A program made the position numbers and the translations under genes. Source: Vanrija pseudolonga (lineage: Eukaryota; Basidiomycota; Tremellomycetes; Trichosporonales; Trichosporonaceae). Taken from it: a stretch of DNA of 64,000 nucleotides. Positions 9,994 to 31,939 of this stretch are shown in pieces. Each line of letters begins with the position of its first letter. Position 1 is the first letter of the stretch. The notes beneath the pieces were generated by a model. The model saw nothing but the letters and a program-made list of their open reading frames with translations. It was not told the origin of the DNA and did no database searches. The DNA is taken from NCBI RefSeq assembly GCF_020906515.1, contig NC_085852.1, positions 310,001-374,000 of the forward strand, read 5' to 3'.

Positions 9994-11502
9994 ATGGTGA
10001 CCGTCACCCCCGTGGCCTCGCCGGCGCGCAGCGCAGTGGACCACCCGCGCGCCGCCTTCTCCCCCTCTGCGTCGCCGCTAAAGCGTGCTCGTCTGCGTCT
10101 GCCGTTACCCCCGTCGCCGTTCAAGCCCACCGCGCCGCTGTTTATGAACTTGCGCCCGAGCGCGTCGGCGCGCGGGCTGAGGGAGACTGCTGAGGCCAAG
10201 CCTGGTGAGTAGGGAAGGCGGGGAAGGCGCCAAGGCTGGTGCTGAGGCTTCTCCACACAGGCGTCGACGTATCCGTCGTAATAACTGCCCCGCTTGACGG
10301 CCTCCAGTGGTCATACGACATTGACGACCCGGACCCGCTCACGCGCATCAAGCTCGCGGCGTCCAAGGCTGGCTTTGGAGTTGAGCGCAACCGTAGTGGC
10401 CGCCGCTCGGTACTCGAGATCAGCAAGCTGTCAAGTGTGGTGAGCTGCTCTTAGTCGTGGCTCAGCTCACACCCAGGATGACATCGCCACCGTCATCCCC
10501 ACCCTTGTCGACATCCTCAACACGCTCCCACCCCTGTGCGACCTCGAGGTCACGCTGTGCGATGCGCGCCCGCGCAAGAAGGGCATGGTGTATCCCAGCC
10601 CCAAGCCGATCCCCGAGACGTCCTATGTGGCGAACTTCCTCTCCAAACTGGCCGTGCCAGCCCTCACCATGCTCACGCTGGTGAGCAATGACGAATCAAG
10701 CGCCGCAGCCGCACTCGCGGCCTTCCTCGCCACTTCCTCCGGCGCCAAGCTGCGCCGCCTGCGCATCGACGCCAAGTGGTTTGACGCTGAAGATGTCGGT
10801 CGCATCGTCGACGCGGTCGAGGCGCACGACGTGCCGATCACGCGTCTCTGTGTCCGCGGGTGCTGGTTCCGCGACTCGTCGTGCGTGTGCGAGCGCGACG
10901 TCCGCCAGCCGCTCAACTACCGCGCGTTAATCTCCCTCCTCACCACCGGCCAGCTTGGCCGCATCCCGATGCTTATCCTCCGCAACTCGCTCCGTTTCAA
11001 CCCGCGCATCCCGGCAGTCATGCGCCTGCTGGTCATGGCGCGTGTCCTGCTGCGCGCAATTCGCCCCCCGCGTATCCTGTGGCCCAGCCGCTCGTTCAAC
11101 GCCCTCCGCGACCTGTTCCACAACAACGTCCCCAAGGAGGAGCCCCACCGTGGCATAGTGCGCTCGCCTAGCCACTTTGACTTTGCTGCGATGCAACGGC
11201 AGCCGCTCGCCAGCCCGGCCTCGCCAGACCGCAAGCAGCTCCGCCACAAACCGTCGACGCGCCTGGTTGCCAAGTCACCCATCCTCAAGCTGCCCGCTGA
11301 GCTCCGCCTCAAGATTGCGTACCTTGCGCTTGACGATGCCGACCAGGACGCACTGTCATGGCACCAGGCGCAGCGCGTCGGCAAGCACGCCGAGGACGTC
11401 GGCAGCCTGCGCCGCCTGGCCAGTGCGTTCAAGGAGGCTGAGCGTGAGCGCATGGCCGAGATGCTCGTGCTGGACGAGTGGCTCGGCGGGTGGCTGCTCT
11501 AG
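9994..11502 (+). CDS. F-box-like cluster protein D
   Basis: Three exons, 9994-10204, 10261-10439 and 10477-11502, give 471 aa. Intron 1 (56 nt) is phase 1, as in B and E. Intron 2 (37 nt) is the family phase-0 intron before the leucine-rich part. Visible: a basic/Pro N-terminus, an LQWSYDIDD motif, leucine-rich middle, RGCWFRDSSCVC (matching GCW...CVC in E), MARVLLRAI near 313, F-box-like LPAELRLKIA near 402 and LDEWLGG at the end. D and E are the most alike members (QAQRV/QASRV and AEDVGSLRRLA/AEDTGSLARIA), suggesting a more recent tandem duplication. Confidence 0.85.
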
Positions 11503-12921
11503 CCAGCCAGGTCCAGTCGCCGGGGTATGTTGACTGCTCAATGCGGGCCTCCACGACCTGGCCTCGACCCCACTCAGCCTGCGTGCTGAGGGAATCTACT
11601 AAACTTGGCGGAATGCCGTGCCGCCGGGTGTGCCGGCCGGTTGTGTCTGTGCGTGCGTGTGCCCCGCGTCCCGTAAGGCATGAGGCTTGTGCAAAGGCGT
11701 ATATTAATAGGACTTTGTGTCGTCGTGGTTGTTTGTTACTGTTGTTGCTTTCTATACACGTGTTTGTGGACGCACCATACAAGAATGTTGGACATGCATG
11801 TGGGGGAGTGCAGCTGTGGAGACGGGGTGGCTGGGCAAGGCGTGGTCGTCGTAAGTGGTAGTAACTTTGGGCCAAACCTTGCAAGCCCCAAGCCAGTCTT
11901 GGGCCAAGTTGCTGGGTCGCTGGTCGATTCTTGGCATTGCGACAATGTTTCCCCGTTTGGAAAAGTCAGTCTCGTTGACGGCATCGTGTGGCGAGGAGCA
12001 AGAATTGAGCAATGGAGCAAGCAGCTCACATGACTGAATAGTGGTATTGCTTTGCTTTGATTACGACGTCGACCAGCAGCCAGCCAGCCAGCCAGCAGCA
12101 GTCGCAGTCGTCGCAGTCCAATCCTGAACAGACCATTTCGAGGCCGTGGGATGGGACGAGCATGAAAGCAAACCCTGCAACAAGCCGCTGACGGCGAGGC
12201 GAGCAGGGCAGCGGGCGGGCAATGCACCGGTGTCCTGGGCATGCATCATCACTTGGCTGCGCGACCCTGTATCCTTCATACAAGCAGCATGAGCAGCAGC
12301 ATGCAGGCCCCCCCGTTCCCACCCCAACCTGAAACTCGTCCCTGGTACCGCCACCACCGTTGCCGCCAAGCTGCGGTGTAGGATGCGATGCGGCGAGCGA
12401 GCGACGGTGCGGCGGCGGCGGCGAGGAGGAGACGGCGAGGGTTAGTTCGGCGCGACGCCTACGGGGCTATGCATGCTTTTTATTAGTCTTGGGTCAATGG
12501 TGATCACTCACAGCTCATCACATCGCCCCCATCACACTGGCTAGCTAGTTGTCTCGCGACTCACCTGCCCACCACACTAGTGTTTGTTGTTACCGCCCCG
12601 CACTTCCCATCGTCTCAGACAGCTAGCTGCAGCAGTGCAGTGCATTGCTGCTATTGTCGCACTCACGACCCGTCTGAAACCGATACAGCGTGAAAGTTTA
12701 AACCACTCGTCTCGAGCTCCCACGCACGACGCGGAAAGCAAAAGCGCGGACGGACGGGTACCTCGGCCTTGGCACCCACCACCTGCCGCGGCAGAGTCCA
12801 AGTGGTCTCATCTCATTCATTCCGCCTGCTCCTGCTGCCCCTGCCCATCTCTCACTCGGTCGACCTCTTTATAACCCATTCCTCCATTGCCACTTGCTCA
12901 TCGCTGCACACCGAGCAAGCA
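11503..12921. other. Intergenic, 1.4 kb, between family genes D and E
   Basis: No gene recognised. It contains a simple GCCA-repeat (about 12077-12096) and GCGGCGGCG runs near 12410. The last 200 bp before 12922, pyrimidine-rich on the plus strand, are the likely promoter and leader of family gene E. Confidence 0.45.
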
Positions 12922-14587
12922 ATGGCGACGACACTTGTTGTGCCGGCGTACCCCGCGCTCCCATCACTGCGGTACCGCTCGAGCCTGACATCCAAGGGGA
13001 AAGCGCGGACCGGTGCGAGTGAGTAGACCGCTCGTCCGGCGCTGTCGGCGCTCGCTGGCGTGCGGCGTCTTCCTTCCTTTGGCACTAACACACCCCAGAA
13101 GTCAAGATCATCACAAAGGCCATCGGGCCAGCTACCGGCCTCGCATGGGAATTTGGCGCATGCTCCGCCGCGTCGTCGTCGTCGTCGACATGCTCGAGCC
13201 CCGCCCCGCGCAGCTCGAGCAGCAGCTCGAGAGCAAGCCTGTCCACCACGTGGTCGTCGGGGTCCGAGGCAACAAGCAGCGGCACCGACGCCGCGCCGAC
13301 GCTGCGCCACCTCGCCGCGCTCGACGAGTACGCCGGCTTCAACGCGCAGACTGTTAACGGCCGCCGGCCCGTCGTGAATGTTACGGCGCATGCCATGGGG
13401 GTGAGTAGTGCCTGACGAGAAGGTCAAATCTCGGCGCCAAGGCGTGCGTGTGGGCTCGGCGGCGGCGCGATGCCGCGGCGTGGTGCCGCACGTCATTCGC
13501 TGCCTTCCCCCACTTTACGCCTCCTCCCCACCCCACCCCACCCCACCCCGTGTAAGCCGCTGACGCCACCCCTTCACAGACACACGACGTCGACGAGCTC
13601 GTCCACATGCTCAACCAGCCCGGCGTCGCCGCCCTCGAGGTCAGCTTCAAGGCCACGACCACGTCGGCAAACTACGGGCGCCAGTTTCTCGACGCGCTAG
13701 CCGTCCCCCACCTCGTTAGCCTGACGCTACGGCCCGACAGGCGCTGGAGCACCATCGCCGCGATAGACGACTACCTGCGCTCGGAGCGTTCAGCGGGGCT
13801 GCAGCGTCTGAGGATTTATGCCCCGTGGCTCGGCCACCAGCACCTGCGTGCGCTGATTACGGCCGCCGAGGAGGGCCACGCCGCGCGCACCCTCACCACG
13901 CTGTGCCTCCGCGGCTGCTGGGTGTATGGCGAGGCGTGTGTGTGCGACTCTATCCGCCGCCCCTCGCCCAACGAGGTGCGCAGGGACCCGCGCTTCGGCC
14001 CGTCGGCGGTCGAGCTGGCCCGCATTGGCCCGCTCGTGACGCGCAACCGCTTCTACGCGGCCAAGGTACGCCGTTCAGCGCTCAAGATGCTGGTTGTTTC
14101 GCGGATCCTGCTCGACGCGAGGCCGGCCCCGGCGTTCGCTCCGCCCACGCCGCGCGCCTCGTCTTCCCCCTTGGTGCCTACCATGTCCTTGGCCCCGCCA
14201 TCATCGTTCGGCAAGAAGGGCAAGCTCCGGCGCATGTTCTCGTCCGGCTCGCTCAGCAAGTCGATCACCAAGAGCCCCAGCGGGCTGCGCAAGGCGATTC
14301 CGCTGTTCGGCGCGCCGCCAGCGCCAGAAGCCACCACCAAGGCGCCGCTACTCCCGCCGATTCTCCGCCTGCCCACCGAGCTCCGCCTGCGCATTGCCGC
14401 GCTGGCCGCCGACGAACCGGCGCTCCTCAGCACTGACCAGGCCAGCCGCGTCGCCAAGCTCGCCGAGGACACGGGCAGCCTCGCAAGGATTGCCGGCGCG
14501 CTGCAGGCTTCCGTGGACAAGGGCATGGCGGTCGAGGCTGTGCGTGACGAGTGGCTCGCGTGCGGCGGGTTCACGTACCAGTTGTAG
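12922..14587 (+). CDS. F-box-like cluster protein E
   Basis: Three exons, 12922-13018, 13099-13400 and 13580-14587, give 468 aa. Intron 1 is phase 1 (80 nt). Intron 2 is the family phase-0 intron, here long (179 nt) and containing a C-rich run. Visible: a GLAWEFGAC motif, a Ser-rich stretch, leucine-rich middle, RGCWVYGEACVC, SRILLDARP near 307, a Ser/basic insert with KKGKLRRMFSSGSLSKS, F-box-like LPTELRLRIA near 397 and DEWLACGGF close to the C-terminus. It is the closest relative of D. The function is unknown; the F-box-like motif is a hint only. Confidence 0.85.
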
Positions 14588-14779
14588 GCTGGCGGCGACT
14601 TCGCCGCCGGCCATAAGTGTGTAAGTGGTGCAGCGCCACACCAGTGACATGTGTGTACACCATGGATTGTAGGACAATACTGTAGAATAGACAAGCATGG
14701 CATGTGGTATGTGTGTGGGTGTGTGTGGGTGGGTGTGGTGTATGTGGGGCGTGCGTCTATGATTGTGTCTATGGCCTGC

Positions 14780-16007
14780 TCACTCGACATGGAACCCGCC
14801 AGCGGCCAACCACCGCTCCATGACGTCCTCAAAGGCAGGAATGATGACGGTGCGTAGCCGCACACTGGCGATCCGCTGCGCAATCACAGCCTCGGGGTCC
14901 GAGTTGTCCGCGTCGGCGAGGAGCGTAGCGTACCGATCGGGCGGGACGAGGTCGCCTCCGACCTTGCGCGGGCGCTGGAGGTCGGCCAGCGCCGAGCAGA
15001 GGGCAGTGAGCGCCGTCGAGGAGGCAGCGTGCGCGCACAGGCGGGCGAGTTGGGGGTCGGAGAGCAGCGCCGCGTCGTGGGCGGTATAGCGGAGGATGTT
15101 GACCAGCACATGGTGCGGCAGGTCGAGGATGGGGAACGGGCGCGTGCCATCGTGCGGCTGAGTCGAAGGCCGGCCGCGCAGCAGCACACGAGCAGGTATC
15201 AGCACCTGCGCGGCGGCGCGGCGCACCGCGCGCACCAAGGCGGCATTACGGCCCGTGACGCTCGGCAGGCGGTTGACGAGCGGGCTCGGCGCGAACCAAC
15301 CTTCGCGCATGCGCACGGGGGGGCGGAACTCGTCTTCCCAGGACATGGCTGCGCCGCCTAGCCGCAGCGTGGAGACGCGCCCGGTGGCCGTGATGGCGTC
15401 GAGGATCGGCGCGGCGAAGTCGGGCTGCGCGAACTCGCTCTGCAGGATATACAGCCGTTCCAAGGACTGCGAGCGGGGCGAGGCGAGGTAGCCGCCCACG
15501 GCGGGTGTGAAGTCCCCTCCCGTGTCGTAGCGGTAGTCTTGTAGTACGAGCCCATACAGCCCGGCGATGGACAGGGTGTCGAAGAAGTGTGTCAGTGTGT
15601 CTTGCGGTGGAGACGCAGAGGGGGAGGCAGAGCGTTTATGCAGGCGGATGACGAGCTCGTGGATCCGCGAGGCGTTGAGTGCGGCTACGATCCGATCGAG
15701 GTCGGTCAACTTGGGGTCAGCTGGGTTCGGCGGGGACAAGGCTCACGCTGCGCCATTTCGCCCGCAGGACGAGGAACGGGCGCTCTGGGGAGCGGAGCAG
15801 GCCCCAGCCGATATCGTGCCCGTGTGTGTCGTCGACAAAGAGGAGGGGATAGTCGCGTATGAGCTGGCGCAGGGGCGCCAGTGGGGCCGACGCGGGGAGG
15901 GCGCGGAACGTAGCTGCCAGGTCGTCGTGTTGCGGCGTCGCGTACAGCTCTAGGACGCAGTACGGGGCCGTGCTCGCGGCTGACGGGCCAGCACCGTCGG
16001 GGCTCAT
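14780..16007 (-). CDS. F-box-like cluster protein F
   Basis: Two exons, 15747-16007 and 14780-15709, give 396 aa. The 37-nt phase-0 intron has a GTGAGC donor, GCTGAC branch and an unusual AAG acceptor; the frame joins ...AKWRS to LTDLDRIVAALN. A longer in-frame start at 16181 exists, but 16007 gives the usual family N-terminus. Order: N-terminal domain, leucine-rich middle, MSWEDEF segment, PARVLLRGRP, F-box-like LPHHVLVNIL soon after, then WLAAGGF at the end. Subgroup F/G/H has a short linker between the PARVLL and LP motifs. It is convergent with E (192 bp apart). Confidence 0.82.
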
Positions 16008-16252
16008 CGTGTCGTGTTGTGAGGAAAGTGAAGAGAGTAAGTGGTGCGGAGTTGTGCCGGTGCGATAAGTAAGCTGTGTTGTCGGTGTGTGGTTCGGCAC
16101 AGGGACTCGGCCGTCGGGCCCCACCTCGCTCGGCTCGTTGTCGGCGCGGCGGCGCGAAGTCGGGCAACAACAAGGTGACAACGATACATGGTTTGCTTTA
16201 CTTCACACTTATGCTTCCAACTAACTGCTCGTCTATGCTAGGCCCGACGCAG

Positions 16253-17656
16253 CTACACCGCAACAGGCCGCACAGCAGCAGCCTCACACACACTGCTCGG
16301 CACGCCGGCACAGCTCCGGCCCTCAACAACAAGCGGCTGTGCCGCCGGCGTTGTCGCCGCGCTGAGCCCCCACGCGGACATGCCCTTCGTCGATGGCGCC
16401 GGCAAGGCGCGGTCCCACCAGAACCCCGCCGAGGCGAGATATGCTTCCATCGCGGTGCCGAAGGCGGCCTTGGCCTCGGGGGAGGTGAACGCGCTCGGCG
16501 GCGTCATTGGGGCCGAGCTGGGCCCCGGCGCGTCGGGGTCGACTGGGTCGGGGATGGTCGCGAGCTTGACCGCGTCGATGTTCGCGCTCGCTAGCCGCGC
16601 CGCCTCGTCGCGCGACGAAAGCCGGCACAGCGCCGCGAACTGGCTATCGCTGAGCGCCTGCTCGTCGCCGCACGCGCGGACAATGTCGGCCAACACCTCG
16701 CCTGGCAGGTCGGCGATATTCAGCCCCGTTGGCGTCCGGCTTGCCGGGCGCGCATTGAGGAGCACGCGCGCGGGCGTCAAGCTGGCGCGGAAAGCACGCC
16801 GCACGCGCGCGTTGGCACTGCCGCGCGCCTGGAGTACCTTGTCCAGCTCGTCGAGGAGCGGCTTCGCCGGGTCCGGCGGCGCGGCCATGCGCGCAAACCA
16901 TGCGCACGCGCAGCATCCGTACTCTGCCCATTCGTCGTCCCAGCTCCCAAGCTTGCGACCGCCCAAGCTCACGCGCGACAGCGCATGGTGGCGCGACTTT
17001 ATCGCGTCGAGCACGAGCGCGAGGGAGTCCACGGTGCGGAAGTACGGCGAGAGCGTCAGCTCTGATAGGTGCGCTGAGCTCGAGCTCGAGAGGAACGCGG
17101 CGAGCGGCGCCGTGGGCACTTGTTGCCCGCTCTGGAGGTACAGCGCGCGCAGGGACGGCAGCCGGAGCCGCGCGAACAGGCGGGTCAGGACGGCCTCGAG
17201 GGCTTTCGAGGGGCAGTAGCATGCGCTGACTTGCGTTGGCGGCCCGTCGGCGCTTGGAAGGAGGACCACGCGCCGGATATGCACGCTGAGCTGGGTCACG
17301 CTGCTGGCGTTGAGTGCGTCGATGAGCGTGTCGAGCTCCGGCGACTGTTCGTCCAAGCGCGCCAGCAGCGTCAGCGCTGCGTTCCGTGTCGCGGGGTAAG
17401 GGTGCCGCCACACCCAGGCGCCACTCACGTCTTCGAAGGTCGCGCGGAGGCCGACCGACAGGCGGCTCTCGTCGACGGGCGACAGCTTGACCCACGCCGT
17501 CGTAGTGTCCTCGTCGACGAGGTGGATGTTGCTTGTGCCTTCGATCAGAGTGGCGAGGGACTTGCCGCGCCGTCCTTGGGGGAGCTCGTGCGCGCCCGCC
17601 TCGACGGCGACGAGGGACGCTTCGTACGTGTATGCGTATGCTGGTGCTGATGCCAT
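16253..17656 (-). CDS. F-box-like cluster protein G
   Basis: The frame from the ATG at 17656 to the stop at 16253 is fully open (467 aa). A frame-preserving 84-nt intron is nevertheless likely at 17345-17428 (GTGAGT donor, GCTGAC branch, AACAG acceptor): it falls exactly at the family intron site and joins ...LRATFED to SPELDTLIDALN, giving 439 aa. Visible: leucine-rich middle, CCACAWF segment, a VRRAF..LTPARVLLNARP motif, F-box-like LPGEVLADIV, and an AYLASAGF motif followed by a 45-residue tail not found in other members. The function is unknown. Confidence 0.8.
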   Translation of the reverse strand: MASAPAYAYTYEASLVAVEAGAHELPQGRRGKSLATLIEGTSNIHLVDEDTTTAWVKLSPVDESRLSVGLRATFEDVSGAWVWRHPYPATRNAALTLLARLDEQSPELDTLIDALNASSVTQLSVHIRRVVLLPSADGPPTQVSACYCPSKALEAVLTRLFARLRLPSLRALYLQSGQQVPTAPLAAFLSSSSSAHLSELTLSPYFRTVDSLALVLDAIKSRHHALSRVSLGGRKLGSWDDEWAEYGCCACAWFARMAAPPDPAKPLLDELDKVLQARGSANARVRRAFRASLTPARVLLNARPASRTPTGLNIADLPGEVLADIVRACGDEQALSDSQFAALCRLSSRDEAARLASANIDAVKLATIPDPVDPDAPGPSSAPMTPPSAFTSPEAKAAFGTAMEAYLASAGFWWDRALPAPSTKGMSAWGLSAATTPAAQPLVVEGRSCAGVPSSVCEAAAVRPVAV

Positions 17657-18117
17657 TGTGCTTGTGTGTGGTGCTTGTGGAGCTGCAGTCAGCCTGGAGA
17701 AGGACCACGCCGTGGCATAAGTACCCAGTCGTAGCCGCACCCGCCCGGTCGAATCGTCACGTCATGCCACTTTGGCGCGTGCGCGATAATCACGCGCGGT
17801 GGCGACTGGCGCGGTACTCACGGCTACTTGCTATCTCGTGTGGTGGGGCCGGCCAGGCCGAGGCGCGTGAGGTGTGCGAGGTGTGCTTGGCGGCGTGCAT
17901 GCATCAGCGGCTCGGTGACGTCTCGATGCGCGCGTTGTCCCGAATGCATGTGTCTGGGCTTGGGCTGGCGCTGATGGGTGTGGCCGTTGGACCACCACCC
18001 CATCACCACCCACCCCACACCACCTCACCCCACACCCGATCCGTGATACATACATCGGGCCTACGTACAACGCCACGCACAACATGCAGTCTATACAACT
18101 CTACAATGCTACACCCC
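17657..18117. other. Intergenic, 460 bp, between G and H
   Basis: Upstream region of G and downstream region of H. It contains a CCACC-rich simple stretch near 17990-18040 (plus strand). No gene recognised. Confidence 0.45.
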
Positions 18118-19226
18118 CTACCGCCCCCACTCGACAAGCGCCGGCGCGTTGCCGCACTTGACAACGGGCACGAAGGGACAAACACCAGGCAGTGGCCGCT
18201 TCGCCGGCGCCTCGAGCACACGCTCGCTCCTAAACGCGCCGGCGACAGCCGCGTCCATCGCGGCGCCGAACCCTGCTGCGTCGACGGGCTCGGCGCGCGC
18301 CGCGGCAATGGTGCACAGCCGTGCCAGCTGCGCGGCACTCAATGCACCAGGATCGCGCGTGGTGAAGCGCACAACGTGCACCAGCAGCTCGGGCGGGAGG
18401 GACATGACTGCGCCTTCGCCGCTGGCTCGGAGGAGCACGCGTGCCGGCACGAGCGCACGGCGCACAGCAGCCCGCACACGCTCGTGCTCCTTCCCGCGGG
18501 CCTCGAGCAGCGCCGCGATTTCTGCTAGCGGCTTGGCCGCCGGGTCTGGTCGGACAGCAGGGGGCAGGAAACATCCACCGCGGATCACAGGTGGCGGGAG
18601 GCGGCGGTGGCCTAGCCGCATCGTCGCGAGGGCGTGCGCCGGTGCCGAGCGCAGCGCATCAAGGAGCGGGGCAATGCTGTCCACCGTGATGGGGTAATGC
18701 GCCAGCGTGAGGCTTTGCAGCGTGCCCGAGCGGGCGAGGAACGCCGCGAGCGACGCCGCCGACGGCGCCGTCGCGTCGTGCAGCGTTAATCGCTGCAACG
18801 GCGTGCTCAGCCCCGAGAGGAGGAACGACAGTGCCGGCGCGTGCGTGCCCCGGTCCGGCGCGAGGTCCGTTAGGAGGTCGACGTCGAGCTTGGCGAGGGA
18901 GGAGGCGTTGAGCGCGGCGACGAGCGGCGCGAGGTCGGCGGGCTGGCGGCAGCGGCGTCAGTAACATTCCTCCCAACGGCTGCTGCACCAACCTGCACCC
19001 AGCGCACCGCGAGCGCGAGCTTCCCCCGTCCCTCGGGCACCTCGACGACGCTCGCAGCCGGCGCGATGCGCGCCAGCCGCCGCAGCGGCGCGAGCGGGTC
19101 CGCGCCGCTCGTTGGCGGGCCCAAGGTGGCCGGCGCGGCAGCGATGATGAGCGCTTCGTGCGGGTGGGCTTGCGTTAGCGGAGAACAGAGGGGGGACATA
19201 CGGGTTAGGTCCAAGAGTGCGTCCAT
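18118..19226 (-). CDS. F-box-like cluster protein H
   Basis: Two exons, 18993-19226 and 18118-18942, give 352 aa. The 50-nt intron (GTTGGT donor, ACTGAC branch, GCCAG acceptor) is phase 0 at the family site and joins RWVQ to PADLAPLVAALNASS. A further optional 33-nt in-frame intron (GTATGT...CTAACGCAAG) inside exon 1 is possible. Visible: N-terminal domain, leucine-rich middle, VRRALVPARVLLRAS motif and F-box-like LPPELLVHVV. The C-terminus lacks the W-L-x-x-GGF ending of most members and finishes in EWGR, so it is the most shortened copy. The function is unknown. Confidence 0.78.
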
Positions 19227-19615
19227 TGTGCAATGTGGGACAAGCAAGCGATGGGAGGGAGATGGGCAGAGTCGACGGCGACGACGACGTTGTGGGTGGC
19301 GACTAGCCAGCCGGCCAGCCGGGCTCGGCACGCATGTCACCGGAATCAGGCAATGAAGAGGGGGCGGCGCGGATCGGGCTCGGACTGGAGCGGCGTGCCG
19401 CGGCACAGCTGTAGGCTGGTAGATGCATCAGAACTGCATGCAGCGTGTGGATTGTCCTCGGAGCCACGAGTAGTGCTGCTTGCTTGGCATTCGCGCGCCG
19501 CATCTTGCCCGCAAACATGGACTCGGCTGTGCGTAGTCGTCATGTGACACGGGTACCTAACTGGTTTAGCCCATTTCACAGGCCCCACCACCCAACCCGA
19601 ACTCGACACCACCCA
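19227..19615. other. Intergenic between divergent H and the membrane-protein gene
   Basis: A 389-bp shared promoter region. No specific motif was recognised. Confidence 0.4.
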
Positions 19616-20456
19616 ATGTCCCAACTCCACGACGACCCGCAATCACTAGGCGGCATGCTCAGCGACCCCGAGTTCGCGGCGATGCTGCGCGAGCCAGCGG
19701 CGTACTACCCCTTGGCCGTCATTCTCCCGCTCACCGTTGGGCTGATGGCGCCGTTCGTCGCCGAGGCAGTGCGCGATCGCGCAGAGTGGCGCCCGGTCGG
19801 GAGGTTCGACGAGAAGCCCGCGCCCAAGCCGAATGTGTTTCGACGCATCCGCGCGACGTATGCTGCTGGGGGGCTGCGCGAAGTGTATGCTGGTACGTTA
19901 GATGCTGGCTTTCAGGCTGTGTTGTGCTGACCCGCTACTAGGCACAGCATACTTCGCCGCAGGGGTCATCCTCGTCCTCGCCACCAGCGCCGGCGCATTC
20001 CTCACCCTCCCCCTCGCCTTCCTGCCGCCCATCCTCGCGCTCGCCGGCGTCGCCGCCATCCCGCTCAGCGTGGGCCACATGCGAGTCATTGTTCGCGGGC
20101 GCGAAGTCAAGTGGTGGGAGACGTACACCCTTCCCGGCGTGTTCGCCGCTACCCTCCTCACCATGGCGTCCGTTGTCGGGCTGTACGCCGCGGAAATCCT
20201 CCTCATCATCCGCGTCGACGAGGAGGCGTACCTCCCCGCTGCGGGGTACGGCGCCCTCTTAATCCTGTCCGCCCTGCCGCTGTATGCCCTCGGCATGGCG
20301 TCGACCCGCCTCAGCGTCGACGCCGAGGCTACCGGCCGCCCGGCGCAGCTGCCGCCGTACAAGGGCCTTGTGGACTGCATGCGCCGCATCATCGCCGAGG
20401 AGGGAGGCGCGCGGCTCGGCGTCCTTGGCAGGCTGTGGGCGTGGCTGCAGAAGTAG
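19616..20456 (+). CDS. Divergent mitochondrial-carrier-like membrane protein
   Basis: Two exons, 19616-19892 and 19942-20456, give 263 aa. The 49-nt intron has a GTACGT donor, GCTGAC branch and CTACTAG acceptor. At least four to five hydrophobic segments are visible: about 28-50, two between 93 and 140, and two between 170 and 230. The C-terminal STRL...PPYKGLVDCMRRIIAEEG resembles the third repeat of mitochondrial carriers (R-L then Y-x-G-x-x-D-C...EEG), and YAAGGLREVYAG resembles the end of another repeat. The canonical P-x-[DE] signatures are absent, so transport is unproven. It could be a degenerate carrier or an unrelated multi-pass protein. Confidence 0.65.
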
Positions 20457-20687
20457 ATTGCAGCACTTTTCTGTAAACGTAGTTGTGTGGCTGAGCCTCG
20501 CACACACGCATGTATCCTTGTGACTCGGAGTTGTTGCGCTCGACTACCCCACCCCACTCTATCTTACGGTATATGCATGCAGTGGATGTACATTTACACG
20601 GCCGCCCTTCTACTCGACCGTGTGTGTGTTTGCTTCTTGAATTCATGAGAGTGGTGGCGTCGTCGCCTCGGCGGCCTCGCTCCGCTA

Positions 20688-31939
<11,252 letters not shown>

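Noticed and set aside
19166-19198. 33-nt intron inside exon 1 of cluster gene H
   Set aside because: GTATGT...CTAACGCAAG fits the motifs, but the segment is in frame and not needed; the paralogues give no support, so it was left as coding.
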